The position numbers and the translations under genes were made by a program. Source: Litomosoides sigmodontis (taxonomy: Eukaryota; Nematoda; Chromadorea; Rhabditida; Onchocercidae). From it: a stretch of DNA of 64,000 bases. The DNA is taken from positions 4,375,001 through 4,439,000 of the forward strand of contig OY718807.1 of assembly GCA_963070105.1 (NCBI GenBank). The letters run 5' to 3'. This document shows, piece after piece, positions 11,001-26,000 of this stretch. The first letter of the stretch is position 1, and each line of letters starts with the position of its first letter. The notes under the pieces are model-generated. The model searched no databases and was not told the DNA's origin. It was given only the letters and a program-made list of their open reading frames with translations.

Positions 11001-14000
11001 CTTCTGTGCCTTCTGTTCCATCTCTTCCAACACCTTCCCTGCTTTCGGTAACCTCAGTTCCTTCTGTGCCTTCCGTTCCATCTTTTCCAACACCATCGCT
11101 GCCTTCGGCAACCTCAGTTCCTTCTGTGCCTTCCGTTCCATCTTTTCCAACACCTTCACTGCGTTCGGCAACCTCAGTTCCTTCTGTGCCTTCTGTTCCA
11201 TCTTTTCCAACACCATCGCTGCCTTCGGTAACCTGGGTTCCTTCTGTGCCTTCCGTTCCATCTTTTCCAACGCCTTCATCAACCATGGTTCCATCTGTGC
11301 CTTCGGCGACCTTAGTTCCTTCTGTACCTTCTGTCCAATCTGTTTGTTTTCCTATCTTCTTGTATTTGACACCTAGTCCAACATCTTCACTGCCTTCGGC
11401 AACCTCAGTTCCTTCTGTGCCTTCCGTTCCATCTTTTCCAACACCTTCATCAACCTTGGTTCCTTCGGTGCCTTCTGTGCCATCTTTTCCAACACCTTCG
11501 CTGCTTTCGGTAACCTCAGTTCCTTCTGTGCCTTCCGTTCCATCTTTTCCAACACCTTCATCAACCTTGGTTCCTTCTGTGCCTTCTGTTCCATCTCTTC
11601 CAACACCTTCCCTGCTTTCGGTAACCTCAGTTCCTTCTGTGCCTTCCGTTCCATCTTTTCCAACACCTTCACTGCGTTCGGCAACCTCAGTTCCTTCTGT
11701 GCCTTCCGTTCCATCTTTTCCAACACCTTCATCAACCTCAGTTACTTCTGTGCCTTCTGTTCCATGTTTTCCAACACCTTGATCAACCTCAGTTCCTTCT
11801 GTGCCTTCTGTTCCATCTCTTCCAACACCTTCGCTGCTTTCGGTAACCTCAGTTCCTTCTGTGCCTTCCGTTCCATCTTTTCCAACACCTTCATCAACCT
11901 TGGTTCCTTCTGTGCCTTCTGTTCCATCTCTTCCAACACCTTCCCTGCTTTCGGTAACCTCAGTTCCTTCTGTGCCTTCCGTTCCATCTTTTCCAACACC
12001 TTCACTGCGTTCGGCAACCTCAGTTCCTTCTGTGCCTTCCGTTCCATCTTTTCCAACACCTTCACTGCGTTCGGCAACCTCAGTTCCTTCTGTGCCTTCT
12101 GTTCCATCTTTTCCAACACCATCGCTGCCTTCGGTAACCTGGGTTCCTTCTGTGCCTTCCGTTCCATCTTTTCCAACGCCTTCATCAACCATGGTTCCAT
12201 CTGTGCCTTCGGCGACCTTAGTTCCTTCTGTACCTTCTGTCCAATCTGTTTGTTTTCCTATCTTCTTGTATTTGACACCTAGTCCAACATCTTCACTGCC
12301 TTCGGCAACCTCAGTTCCTTCTGTGCCTTCCGTTCCATCTTTTCCAACACCTTCATCAACCTTGGTTCCTTCTGTGCCTTCTGTTCCATCTTTTCCAACA
12401 CCTTCGCTGCGTTCGGTAACCTTGGTTCCTTCTGTGCCTTCCGTTCCATCTTTTCCAACACCTTCATCAACCTCAGTTACTTCTGTGCCTTCTGTTCCAT
12501 GTTTTCCAACACCTTGATCAACCTCAGTTCCTTCTGTGCCTTCTGTTCCATCTCTTCCAACACCTTCGCTGCTTTCGGTAACCTCAGTTCCTTCTGTGCC
12601 TTCCGTTCCATCTTTTCCAACACCTTCATCAACCTTGGTTCCTTCTGTGCCTTCTGTTCCATCTCTTCCAACACCTTCCCTGCTTTCGGTAACCTCAGTT
12701 CCTTCTGTGCCTTCCGTTCCATCTTTTCCAACACCTTCACTGCGTTCGGCAACCTCAGTTCCTTCTGTGCCTTCCGTTCCATCTTTTCCAACACCTTCAC
12801 TGCGTTCGGCAACCTCAGTTCCTTCTGTGCCTTCTGTTCCATCTTTTCCAACACCATCGCTGCCTTCGGTAACCTGGGTTCCTTCTGTGCCTTCCGTTCC
12901 ATCTTTTCCAACGCCTTCATCAACCATGGTTCCATCTGTGCCTTCGGCGACCTTAGTTCCTTCTGTACCTTCTGTCCAATCTGTTTGTTTTCCTATCTTC
13001 TTGTATTTGACACCTAGTCCAACATCTTCACTGCCTTCGGCAACCTCAGTTCCTTCTGTGCCTTCCGTTCCATCTTTTCCAACACCTTCATCAACCTTGG
13101 TTCCTTCTGTGCCTTCTGTTCCATCTTTTCCAACACCTTCGCTGCGTTCGGTAACCTTGGTTCCTTCTGTGCCTTCCGTTCCATCTTTTCCAACACCTTC
13201 ATCAACCTCAGTTACTTCTGTGCCTTCTGTTCCATGTTTTCCAACACCTTGATCAACCTCAGTTCCTTCTGTGCCTTCTGTTCCATCTCTTCCAACACCT
13301 TCGCTGCTTTCGGTAACCTCAGTTCCTTCTGTGCCTTCCGTTCCATCTTTTCCAACGCCTTCATCAACCATGGTTCCATCTGTGCCTTCGGCGACCTTAG
13401 TTCCTTCTGTACCTTCTGTCCAATCTGTTTGTTTTCCTATCTTCTTGTATTTGACACCTAGTCCAACATCTTCACTGCCTTCGGCAACCTCAGTTCCTTC
13501 TGTGCCTTCCGTTCCATCTTTTCCAACACCTTCATCAACCTTGGTTCCTTCGGTGCCTTCTGTGCCATCTTTTCCAACACCTTCGCTGCTTTCGGTAACC
13601 TCAGTTCCTTCTGTGCCTTCCGTTCCATCTTTTCCAACACCTTCATCAACCTTGGTTCCTTCTGTGCCTTCTGTTCCATCTCTTCCAACACCTTCCCTGC
13701 TTTCGGTAACCTCAGTTCCTTCTGTGCCTTCCGTTCCATCTTTTCCAACACCTTCACTGCGTTCGGCAACCTCAGTTCCTTCTGTGCCTTCCGTTCCATC
13801 TTTTCCAACACCTTCATCAACCTTGGTTCCTTCTATGCCTTCCGTTCCATCTTTCCCAACACCTTCATCAACCTTGGTTCCTTCTGTGCCTTCTGTTCCA
13901 TCTTTTCCAACACCTTCACTGCGTTCGGCAACCTCAGTTCCTTCTGTGCCTTCCGTTCCATCTTTTCCAACACCTTCACTGCGTTCGGCAACCTCAGTTC

Positions 14001-17000
14001 CTTCTGTGCCTTCTGTTCCATCTTTTCCAACACCATCGCTGCCTTCGGTAACCTGGGTTCCTTCTGTGCCTTCCGTTCCATCTTTTCCAACGCCTTCATC
14101 AACCATGGTTCCATCTGTGCCTTCGGCGACCTTAGTTCCTTCTGTACCTTCTGTCCAATCTGTTTGTTTTCCTATCTTCTTGTATTTGACACCTAGTCCA
14201 ACACCTTCACTGCCTTCGGCAACCTCAGTTCCTTCTGTGCCTTCCGTTCCATCTTTTCCAACACCTTCATCAACCTTGGTTCCTTCTGTGCCTTCTGTTC
14301 CATCTCTTCCAACACCTTCCCTGCTTTCGGTAACCTCAGTTCCTTCTGTGCCTTCCGTTCCATCTTTTCCAACACCTTCACTGCGTTCGGCAACCTCAGT
14401 TCCTTCTGTGCCTTCCGTTCCATCTTTTCCAACACCTTCATCAACCTTGGTTCCTTCTATGCCTTCCGTTCCATCTTTCCCAACACCTTCATCAACCTTG
14501 GTTCCTTCTGTGCCTTCTGTTCCATCTTTTCCAACACCTTCACTGCGTTCGGCAACCTCAGTTCCTTCTGTGCCTTCCGTTCCATCTTTTCCAACACCTT
14601 CACTGCGTTCGGCAACCTCAGTTCCTTCTGTGCCTTCTGTTCCATCTTTTCCAACACCATCGCTGCCTTCGGTAACCTGGGTTCCTTCTGTGCCTTCCGT
14701 TCCATCTTTTCCAACGCCTTCATCAACCATGGTTCCATCTGTGCCTTCGGCGACCTTAGTTCCTTCTGTACCTTCTGTCCAATCTGTTTGTTTTCCTATC
14801 TTCTTGTATTTGACACCTAGTCCAACACCTTCACTGCCTTCGGCAACCTCAGTTCCTTCTGTGCCTTCCGTTCCATCTTTTCCAACACCTTGATCAACCT
14901 CAGTTCCTTCTGTGCCTTCCGTTCCATCTTTTCCAACACCTTCATCAACCTTGGTTCCTTCTGTGCCTTCGGCGGCCTTTGTTCCTTCTGTACCTTCTGT
15001 TCCTTCTGTCCAATCTGCTTGTTTTCCTATCTTCTTGTATTGGACGCCTAGTCCAACACCTTCACTGCGTTCGGCAACCTCAGTTCCTTCTGTGCCTTCT
15101 GTGCCATCTTTTCCAACACCTTCGCTGCTTTCGGTAACCTCAGTTCCTTCTGTGCCTTCCGTTCCATCTTTTCCAACACCTTCATCAACCTTGGTTCCTT
15201 CTATGCCTTCCGTTCCATCTTTTCCAACACCTTCATCAACCTTGGTTCCTTCTATGCCTTCCGTTCCATCTTTCCCAACACCTTCATCAACCTTTGTTCC
15301 TTCTGTGCCTTCTGTTCCTTCTGTCCAATCTGCTTGTTTTCCTATCTTCTTGTATTGGACGCCTAGTCCAACACCTTCACTGCCTTCGGCAACCTCTGTT
15401 CCTTCTGTGCCTTCCGTTCCATCTTTTCCATCACCTTCATCGACCTCAGTTCCTTCTGTGCCTTCTTTTCCATCTTTTCCAACACCTTCGCTTCCTTCGG
15501 TAACCTTGGTTCGTTCTGTGCCTTCTGTTCCATCTTTTCCAACACCCTCGCTGCCTTCGGTATCCTGGGTTCCTTCTGTTCTATCTTTTCCAACACCTTC
15601 ACTGCCTTCGGCGACCTCAGTTCCTTCTGTGCCTTCTTTTCCGTCTTTTCCAACACCTTCGCTGCTTTCGGTAACCTTGGTTCCTTCTGTGCCTTCCGTT
15701 CCATCTTTTCCAACACCTTCGGCAACCTCAGTTCCTTCTGTGCCTTCCGTTCCATCTTTTCCAACAGCTTCATCAACCTTGGTTCCTTCTGTGCCTTCAG
15801 CGGCCTTTGTTCCTTCTGTGCCTTCTGTTCCTTCTGTCCAATCTGCTTGTTTTCCTATCTTCTTGTATTGGACGCCTAGTCCAACACCTTCACTGCCTTC
15901 GGCAACCTCTGTTCCTTCTGTGCCTTCCGTTCCATCTTTTCCAACACCTTCATCAACCTCAGTTACTTCTGTGCCTTCTGTTCCATGTTTTCCAACACCT
16001 TGATCAACCTCAGTTCCTTCTGTGCCTTCTGTTCCATCTCTTCCAACACCTTCGCTGCTTTCGGTAACCTCAGTTCCTTCTGTGCCTTCCGTTCCATCTT
16101 TTCCAACACCTTCATCAACCTTGGTTCCTTCTGTGCCTTCTGTTCCATCTCTTCCAACACCTTCCCTGCTTTCGGTAACCTCAGTTCCTTCTGTGTCTTC
16201 CGTTCCATCTTTTCCAACACCTTCACTGCGTTCGGCAACCTCAGTTCCTTCTGTGCCTTCCGTTCCATCTTTTCCAACACCTTCGGCAACCTCAGTTCCT
16301 TCTGTGCCTTCTGTTCCATCTTTTCCAACACCATCGCTGCCTTCGGTAACCTGGGTTCCTTCTGTGCCTTCCGTTCCATCTTTTCCAACGCCTTCATCAA
16401 CCATGGTTCCATCTGTGCCTTCGGCGACCTTAGTTCCTTCTGTACCTTCTGTCCAATCTGTTTGTTTTCCTATCTTCTTGTATTTGACACCTTGTCCAAC
16501 ACCTTCACTGCCTTCGGCAACCTCAGTTCCTTCTGTGCCTTCCGTTCCATCTTTTCCAACACCTTCATCAACCTTGGTTCCTTCGGTGCCTTCTGTGCCA
16601 TCTTTTCCAACACCTTCGCTGCTTTCGGTAACCTCAGTTCCTTCTGTGCCTTCCGTTCCATCTTTTCCAACACCTTTATCAACCTTGGTTCCTTCTATGC
16701 CTTCCGTTCCATCTTTCCCAACACCTTCATCAACCTTGGTTCCTTCTGTGCCTTCTGTTCCATCTTTTCCAACACCTTCGCTGCTTTCGGTAACCTCAGT
16801 TCCTTCTGTGCCTTCCGTTCCATCTTTTCCAACACCTTGATCAACCTCAGTTCCTTCTGTGCCTTCCGTTCCATCTTTTCCAACACCTTCGGCAACCTCA
16901 GTTCCTTCTGTGCCTTCCGTTCCATCTTTTCCAACACCTTCACTGCGTTCGGCAACCTCAGTTCCTTCTGTGCCTTCTGTTCCATCTTTTCCAACACCAT

Positions 17001-20000
17001 CGCTGCCTTCGGTAACCTGGGTTCCTTCTGTGCCTTCCGTTCCATCTTTTCCAACGCCTTCATCAACCATGGTTCCATCTGTGCCTTCGGCGACCTTAGT
17101 TCCTTCTGTACCTTCTGTCCAATCTGTTTGTTTTCCTATCTTCTTGTATTTGACACCTAGTCCAACACCTTCACTGCCTTCGGCAACCTCAGTTCCTTCT
17201 GTGCCTTCCGTTCCATCTTTTCCAACACCTTCATCAACCTTGGTTCCTTCTGTGCCTTCCGTTCCGTCTTTCCCAACACCTTCATCAACCTTGGTTCCTT
17301 CTGTGCCTTCTGTTCCATCTTTTCCAACACCTTCGCTGCCTTCGGTATCCTGGGTTCCTTCTCTTCTATCTTTTCCAACACCTTCACTGCCTTCGGCAAC
17401 CTCAGTTCCTTCTGTGCCTTCCGTTCCATCTTTTCCAACACCTTCATCAACCTTTGTTCCTTCTGTACCTTCTGTTCCTTCTGTCCAATCTGCTTGTTTT
17501 CCTATCTTCTTGTATTGGACGCCTAGTCCAACACCTTCACTGCCTTCGGCAACCTCTGTTCCTTCTGTGCCTTCTGTTCCATCTTTTCCAACGCCTTCGC
17601 TGCTTTCGGTAACCTTGGTTCCTTCTGTGCCTTCCGTTCCATCTTTTCCAACACCTTGATCAACCTCAGTTCCTTCTGTGCCTTCCGTTCCATCTTTTCC
17701 AACACCTTCATCAACCTTGGTTCCTTCTGTGCCTTCTGCTCCATCTTTTCCAACACCGTCGCTGCCTTCGCTAACCTCAGTTCCTTCTGTGCCTTCCGTT
17801 CCATCTTTTCCAACACCTTCATCAACCTTGGTTCCTTCTGTGCCTTCCGTTCCATCTTTCCCAACACCTTCATCAACCTTAGTTCGTTCTGTGCCTTCTG
17901 TTCCATCTTTTCCAACACCTTCGCTGCCTTCGGTATCCTGGGTTCCTTCTGTTCTATCTTTTCCAACACCTTCACTGCCTTCGGCAACCTCAGTTCCTTC
18001 TGTGCCTTCTTTTCCGTCTTTTCCAACACCTTCGCTGCTTTCGGTAACCTGGGTTCCTTCTGTACCTTCCGTTCCATCTTTTCCGACACCTTCATCAAAC
18101 TTGGTTCCTTCTGTGCCTTCCGTTCCATCTTTTCCATCACCTTCATCGGCCTCAGTTCCTTCTGTGCCTTCTTTTCCATCTTTTCCAACACCTTCGCTTC
18201 CTTCGGTAACCTTGGTTCCTTCTGTGCCTTCTGTTCCATCTTTTCCAACACCTTCGCTGCTTTTGGTAACCTTGGTTCCTTCTGTACCTTCGGCGACCTT
18301 TGTTCCTTCTGTACCTTCTGTTCCTTCTGTCCAATCTGCTTGTGCTCCTATCTTCTTGTAATGGACACCTCCTCTTCCAACACTTTCACTGCCTTCATCA
18401 ACCTCAGTTTCTTCTGTATCTTCTGTCCAATCTGCTTGTTTTCCTATCTTCTTGTATTTGACACCTAGTCCAACACCTTCACTGCCTTCGGCAACTTCAG
18501 TTCCTTCTGTGCCTTCCGTTCCATCTTTTCCAACACCTTCATCAACCTCAGTTACTTCTGTGCCTTCTGTTCCATCTCTTCCAACACCTTCGCTGCTTAC
18601 GGTAACCTCAGTTCCTTCTGTGCCTTCCGTTCCATCTTTTCCAACACCTTCATCAACCTTGGTTCCTTCGGTGCCTTCTGTGCCATCTTTTCCAACACCT
18701 TCGCTGCTTTCGGCAACCTCAGTTCCTTCTGTGCCTTCCGTTCCATCTTTTCCAACACCTTGATCAACCTCAGTTCCTTCTGTGCCTTCCGTTCCATCTT
18801 TTCCAACACCTTCATCAACCTTGGTTCCTTCTGTGCCTTCGGCGGCCTTTGTTCCTTCTGTACCTTCTGTTCCTTCTGTCCAATCTGCTTGTTTTCCTAT
18901 CTTCTTGTATTGGACGCCTAGTCCAACACCTTCACTGCCTTCGGCAACCTCTGTTCCTTCTGTGCCTTCTGTTCCATCTTTTCCAACGCCTTCGCTGCTT
19001 TCGGTAACCTTGGTTCCTTCTGTGCCTTCCGTTCCATCTTTTCCAACACCTTGATCAACCTCAGTTCCTTCTGTGCCTTCCGTTCCATCTTTTCCAACAC
19101 CTTCATCAACCTTGGTTCCTTCTGTGCCTTCCGTTCCATCTTTCCCAACACCTTCATCAACCTTAGTTCGTTCTGTGCCTTCTGTTCCATCTTTTCCAAC
19201 ACCTTCGCTGCCTTCGGTATCCTGGGTTCCTTCTGTTCTATCTTTTCCAACACCTTCACTGCCTTCGGCAACCTCAGTTCCTTCTGTGCCTTCTTTTCCG
19301 TCTTTTCCAACGCCTTGGCTGCTTTCGGTAACCTGGGTTCCTTCTGTACCTTCCGTTCCATCTTTTCCAACACCTTCACTGCGTTCGGCAACCTCAGTTC
19401 CTTCTGTGCCTTCCGTTCCATCTTTTCCAACACCTTCACTGCGTTCGGCAACCTCAGTTCCTTCTGTGCCTTCTGTTCCATCTTTTCCAACACCATCGCT
19501 GCCTTCGGTAACCTGGGTTCCTTCTGTGCCTTCCGTTCCATCTTTTCCAACGCCTTCATCAACCATGGTTCCATCTGTGCCTTCGGCGACCTTAGTTCCT
19601 TCTGTACCTTCTGTCCAATCTGTTTGTTTTCCTATCTTCTTGTATTTGACACCTAGTCCAACACCTTCACTGCCTTCGGCAACCTCAGTTCCTTCTGTGC
19701 CTTCCGTTCCATCTTTTCCAACACCTTCATCAACCTTGGTTCCTTCGGTGCCTTCTGTGCCATCTTTTCCAACACCTTCGCTGCTTTCGGTAACCTCAGT
19801 TCCTTCTGTGCCTTCCGTTCCATCTTTTCCAACACCTTCATCAACCTTGGTTCCTTCTATGCCTTCCGTTCCATCTTTCCCAACACCTTCATCAACCTTG
19901 GTTCCTTCTGTGCCTTCTGTTCCATCTTTTCCAACACCTTCGCTGCTTTCGGTAACCTCAGTTCCTTCTGTGCCTTCCGTTCCATCTTTTCCAACACCTT

Positions 20001-23000
20001 GATCAACCACAGTTCCTTCTGTGCCTTCCGTTCCATCTTTCCCAACACCTTCATCAACCTTAGTTCGTTCTGTGCCTTCTGTTCCATCTTTTCCAACACC
20101 TTCACTGCCTTCGGCAACCTCAGTTCCTTCTGTGCCTTCTTTTCCGTCTTTTCCAACGCCTTGGCTGCTTTCGGTAACCTGGGTTCCTTCTGTACCTTCC
20201 GTTCCATCTTTTCCAACACCTTCACTGCGTTCGGCAACCTCAGTTCCTTCTGTGCCTTCCGTTCCATCTTTTCCAACACCTTCACTGCGTTCGGCAACCT
20301 CAGTTCCTTCTGTGCCTTCTGTTCCATCTTTTCCAACACCATCGCTGCCTTCGGTAACCTGGGTTCCTTCTGTGCCTTCCGTTCCATCTTTTCCAACGCC
20401 TTCATCAACCATGGTTCCATCTGTGCCTTCGGCGACCTTAGTTCCTTCTGTACCTTCTGTCCAATCTGTTTGTTTTCCTATCTTCTTGTATTTGACACCT
20501 AGTCCAACACCTTCACTGCCTTCGGCAACCTCAGTTCCTTCTGTGCCTTCCGTTCCATCTTTTCCAACACCTTCATCAACCTTGGTTCCTTCGGTGCCTT
20601 CTGTGCCATCTTTTCCAACACCTTCGCTGCTTTCGGTAACCTCAGTTCCTTCTGTGCCTTCCGTTCCATCTTTTCCAACACCTTCATCAACCTTGGTTCC
20701 TTCTATGCCTTCCGTTCCATCTTTCCCAACACCTTCATCAACCTTGGTTCCTTCTGTGCCTTCTGTTCCATCTTTTCCAACACCTTCGCTGCTTTCGGTA
20801 ACCTCAGTTCCTTCTGTGCCTTCCGTTCCATCTTTTCCAACACCTTGATCAACCTCAGTTCCTTCTGTGCCTTCCGTTCCATCTTTTCCAACACCTTCGG
20901 CAACCTCAGTTCCTTCTGTGCCTTCCGTTCCATCTTTTCCAACACCTTCACTGCGTTCGGCAACCTCAGTTCCTTCTGTGCCTTCTGTTCCATCTTTTCC
21001 AACACCATCGCTGCCTTCGGTAACCTGGGTTCCTTCTGTGCCTTCCGTTCCATCTTTTCCAACGCCTTCATCAACCATGGTTCCATCTGTGCCTTCGGCG
21101 ACCTTAGTTCCTTCTGTACCTTCTGTCCAATCTGTTTGTTTTCCTATCTTCTTGTATTTGACACCTAGTCCAACACCTTCACTGCCTTCGGCAACCTCAG
21201 TTCCTTCTGTGCCTTCCGTTCCATCTTTTCCAACACCTTCATCAACCTTGGTTCCTTCTGTGCCTTCCGCTCCGTCTTTCCCAACACCTTCATCAACCTT
21301 GGTTCCTTCTGTGCCTTCTGTTCCATCTTTTCCAACACCTTCGCTGCCTTCGGTATCCTGGGTTCCTTCTCTTCTATCTTTTCCAACACCTTCACTGCCT
21401 TCGGCAACCTCAGTTCCTTCTGTGCCTTCCGTTCCATCTTTTCCAACACCTTCATCAACCTTTGTTCCTTCTGTACCTTCTGTTCCTTCTGTCCAATCTG
21501 CTTGTTTTCCTATCTTCTTGTATTGGACGCCTAGTCCAACACCTTCACTGCCTTCGGCAACCTCTGTTCCTTCTGTGCCTTCTGTTCCATCTTTTCCAAC
21601 GCCTTCGCTGCTTTCGGTAACCTTGGTTCCTTCTGTGCCTTCCGTTCCATCTTTTCCAACACCTTGATCAACCTCAGTTCCTTCTGTGCCTTCCGTTCCA
21701 TCTTTTCCAACACCTTCATCAACCTTGGTTCCTTCTGTGCCTTCTGCTCCATCTTTTCCAACACCGTCGCTGCCTTCGCTAACCTCAGTTCCTTCTGTGC
21801 CTTCCGTTCCATCTTTTCCAACACCTTCACTGCGTTCGGCAACCTCAGTTCCTTCTGTGCCTTCTGTTCCATCTTTTCCAACACCATCGCTGCCTTCGGT
21901 AACCTGGGTTCCTTCTGTGCCTTCCGTTCCATCTTTTCCAACGCCTTCATCAACCATGGTTCCATCTGTGCCTTCGGCGACCTTAGTTCCTTCTGTACCT
22001 TCTGTCCAATCTGTTTGTTTTCCTATCTTCTTGTATTTGACACCTAGTCCAACACCTTCACTGCCTTCGGCAACCTCAGTTCCTTCTGTGCCTTCCGTTC
22101 CATCTTTTCCAACACCTTCATCAACCTTGGTTCCTTCTGTGCCTTCCGTTCCGTCTTTCCCAACACCTTCATCAACCTTGGTTCCTTCTGTGCCTTCTGT
22201 TCCATCTTTTCCAACACCTTCGCTGCCTTCGGTATCCTGGGTTCCTTCTCTTCTATCTTTTCCAACACCTTCACTGCCTTCGGCAACCTCAGTTCCTTCT
22301 GTGCCTTCTTTTCCGTCTTTTCCAACGCCTTGGCTGCTTTCGGTAACCTGGGTTCCTTCTGTACCTTCCGTTCCATCTTTTCCGACACCTTCATCAAACT
22401 TGGTTCCTTCTGTGCCTTCCGTTCCATCTTTTCCATCACCTTCATCGACCTCAGTTCCTTCTGTGCCTTCCGTTCCATCTTTTCCAACACCTTCGGCAAC
22501 CTCAGTTCCTTCTGTGCCTTCCGTTCCATCTTTTCCAACACCTTCATCAACCTTTGTTCCTTCTGTACCTTCTGTTCCTTCTGTCCAATCTGCTTGTTTT
22601 CCTATCTTCTTGTATTGGACGCCTAGTCCAACACCTTCACTGCCTTCGGCAACCTCTGTTCCTTCTGTGCCTTCTGTTCCATCTTTTCCAACGCCTTCGC
22701 TGCTTTCGGTAACCTTGGTTCCTTCTGTGCCTTCCGTTCCATCTTTTCCAACACCTTGATCAACCTCAGTTCCTTCTGTGCCTTCCGTTCCATCTTTTCC
22801 AACACCTTCATCAACCTTGGTTCCTTCTGTGCCTTCTGCTCCATCTTTTCCAACACCGTCGCTGCCTTCGCTAACCTCAGTTCCTTCTGTGCCTTCCGTT
22901 CCATCTTTTCCAACACCTTCATCAACCTTGGTTCCTTCTGTGCCTTCCGTTCCATCTTTCCCAACACCTTCATCAACCTTAGTTCGTTCTGTGCCTTCTG

Positions 23001-26000
23001 TTCCATCTTTTCCAACACCTTCGCTGCCTTCGGTATCCTGGGTTCCTTCTGTTCTATCTTTTCCAACACCTTCACTGCCTTCGGCAACCTCAGTTCCTTC
23101 TGTGCCTTCTTTTCCGTCTTTTCCAACACCTTCGCTGCTTTCGGTAACCTGGGTTCCTTCTGTACCTTCCGTTCCATCTTTTCCGACACCTTCATCAAAC
23201 TTGGTTCCTTCTGTGCCTTCCGTTCCATCTTTTCCATCACCTTCATCGACCTCAGTTCCTTCTGTGCCTTCTGTTCCATCTTTTCCAACACCTTCGCTGC
23301 TTTCGGTAACCTTGGTTCCTTCTGTACCTTCGGCGACCTTTGTTCCTTCTGTACCTTCTGTTCCTTCTGTCCAATCTGCTTGTGCTCCTATCTTCTTGTA
23401 ATGGACACCTCCTCTTCCAACACTTTCACTGCCTTCATCAACCTCAGTTTCTTCTGTACCTTCTGTCCAATCTGCTTGTTTTCCTATCTTCTTGTATTTG
23501 ACACCTAGTCCAACACCTTCACTGCCTTCGGCAACCTCAGTTCCTTCTGTGCCTTCTGTTCCATCTTTTCCAACACCTTCGCTGCTTTCGGTAACCTTGG
23601 TTCCTTCTGTGCCTTCTGTTCCATCTTTTCCAACACCTTCGGCAACCTCAGTTCCTTCTGTGCCTTCCGTTCCATCTTTTCCAACACCTTCATCAACCTT
23701 GGTTCCTTCTGTGCCTTCGGCGGCCTTTGTTCCTTCTGTGCCTTCTGTTCCTTCTGTCCAATCTGCTTGTTTTCCTATCTTCTTGTATTGGACGCCTAGT
23801 CCAACACCTTCACTGCCTTCGGCAACCTCAGTTCCTTCTGTGCCTTCCGTTCCATCTTTTCCAACACCTTCATCAACCTTGGTTCCTTCTGTGCCTTCCG
23901 TTCCGTCTTTCCCAACACCTTCATCAACCTTGGTTCCTTCTGTGCCTTCTGTTCCATCTTTTCCAACACCTTCGCTGCCTTCGGTATCCTGGGTTCCTTC
24001 TCTTCTATCTTTTCCAACACCTTCACTGCCTTCGGCAACCTCAGTTCCTTCTGTGCCTTCTTTTCCGTCTTTTCCAACGCCTTCGCTGCTTTCGGTAACC
24101 TGGGTTCCTTCTGTACCTTCCGTTCCATCTTTTCCGACACCTTCATCAAACTTGGTTCCTTCTGTGCCTTCCGTTCCATCTTTTCCATCACCTTCATCGG
24201 TCTCAGTTCCTTCTGTGCCTTCTTTTCCATCTTTTCCAACACCTTCGCTTCCTTCGGTAACCTTGGTTCCTTCTGTGCCTTCTGTTCCATCTTTTCCAAC
24301 ACCTTCGCTGCTTTTGGTAACCTTGGTTCCTTCTGTACCTTCGGCGACCTTTGTTCCTTCTGTACCTTCTGTTCCTTCTGTCCAATCTGCTTGTGCTCCT
24401 ATCTTCTTGTAATGGACACCTCCTCTTCCAACACTTTCACTGCCTTCATCAACCTCAGTTTCTTCTGTATCCTCTGTCCAATCTGCTTGTTTTCCTATCT
24501 TCTTGTATTTGACACCTAGTCCAACACCTTCACTGCCTTCGGCAACTTCAGTTCCTTCTGTGCCTTCCGTTCCATCTTTTCCAACACCTTCATCAACCTC
24601 AGTTACTTCTGTGTCTTCTGTTCCATCTCTTCCAACACCTTCGCTGCTTACGGTAACCTCAGTTCCTTCTGTGCCTTCCGTTCCATCTTTTCCAACACCT
24701 TCATCAACCTTGGTTCCTTCGGTGCCTTCTGTGCCATCTTTTCCAACACCTTCGCTGCTTTCGGCAACCTCAGTTCCTTCTGTGCCTTCCGTTCCATCTT
24801 TTCCAACACCTTGATCAACCTCAGTTCCTTCTGTGCCTTCCGTTCCATCTTTTCCAACACCTTCATCAACCTTGGTTCCTTCTGTGCCTTCGGCGGCCTT
24901 TGTTCCTTCTGTACCTTCTGTTCCTTCTGTCCAATCTGCTTGTTTTCCTATCTTCTTGTATTGGACGCCTAGTCCAACACCTTCACTGCCTTCGGCAACC
25001 TCTGTTCCTTCTGTGCCTTCTGTTCCATCTTTTCCAACGCCTTCGCTGCTTTCGGTAACCTTGGTTCCTTCTGTGCCTTCCGTTCCATCTTTTCCAACAC
25101 CTTGATCAACCTCAGTTCCTTCTGTGCCTTCCGTTCCATCTTTTCCAACACCTTCATCAACCTTGGTTCCTTCTGTGCCTTCTGCTCCATCTTTTCCAAC
25201 ACCGTCGCTGCCTTCGCTAACCTCAGTTCCTTCTGTGCCTTCCGTTCCATCTTTTCCAACACCTTCACTGCGTTCGGCAACCTCAGTTCCTTCTGTGCCT
25301 TCTGTTCCATCTTTTCCAACACCATCGCTGCCTTCGGTAACCTGGGTTCCTTCTGTGCCTTCCGTTCCATCTTTTCCAACGCCTTCATCAACCATGGTTC
25401 CATCTGTGCCTTCGGCGACCTTAGTTCCTTCTGTACCTTCTGTCCAATCTGTTTGTTTTCCTATCTTCTTGTATTTGACACCTAGTCCAACACCTTCACT
25501 GCCTTCGGCAACCTCAGTTCCTTCTGTGCCTTCCGTTCCATCTTTTCCAACACCTTCATCAACCTTGGTTCCTTCTGTGCCTTCCGTTCCGTCTTTCCCA
25601 ACACCTTCATCAACCTTGGTTCCTTCTGTGCCTTCTGTTCCATCTTTTCCAACACCTTCGCTGCCTTCGGTATCCTGGGTTCCTTCTCTTCTATCTTTTC
25701 CAACACCTTCACTGCCTTCGGCAACCTCAGTTCCTTCTGTGCCTTCTTTTCCGTCTTTTCCAACGCCTTGGCTGCTTTCGGTAACCTGGGTTCCTTCTGT
25801 ACCTTCCGTTCCATCTTTTCCGACACCTTCATCAAACTTGGTTCCTTCTGTGCCTTCCGTTCCATCTTTTCCATCACCTTCATCGACCTCAGTTCCTTCT
25901 GTGCCTTCCGTTCCATCTTTTCCAACACCTTCGGCAACCTCAGTTCCTTCTGTGCCTTCCGTTCCATCTTTTCCAACACCTTCATCAACCTTTGTTCCTT

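Noticed and set aside
8495..16003. Many plus-strand ORFs encoding PSVPSVPSFPTPS-type proteins (for example 13271-14893)
   Set aside because: They are broken at marker segments by CCTAG-type stops, have no unique ends and mirror the minus-strand frame. They are treated as shadows.
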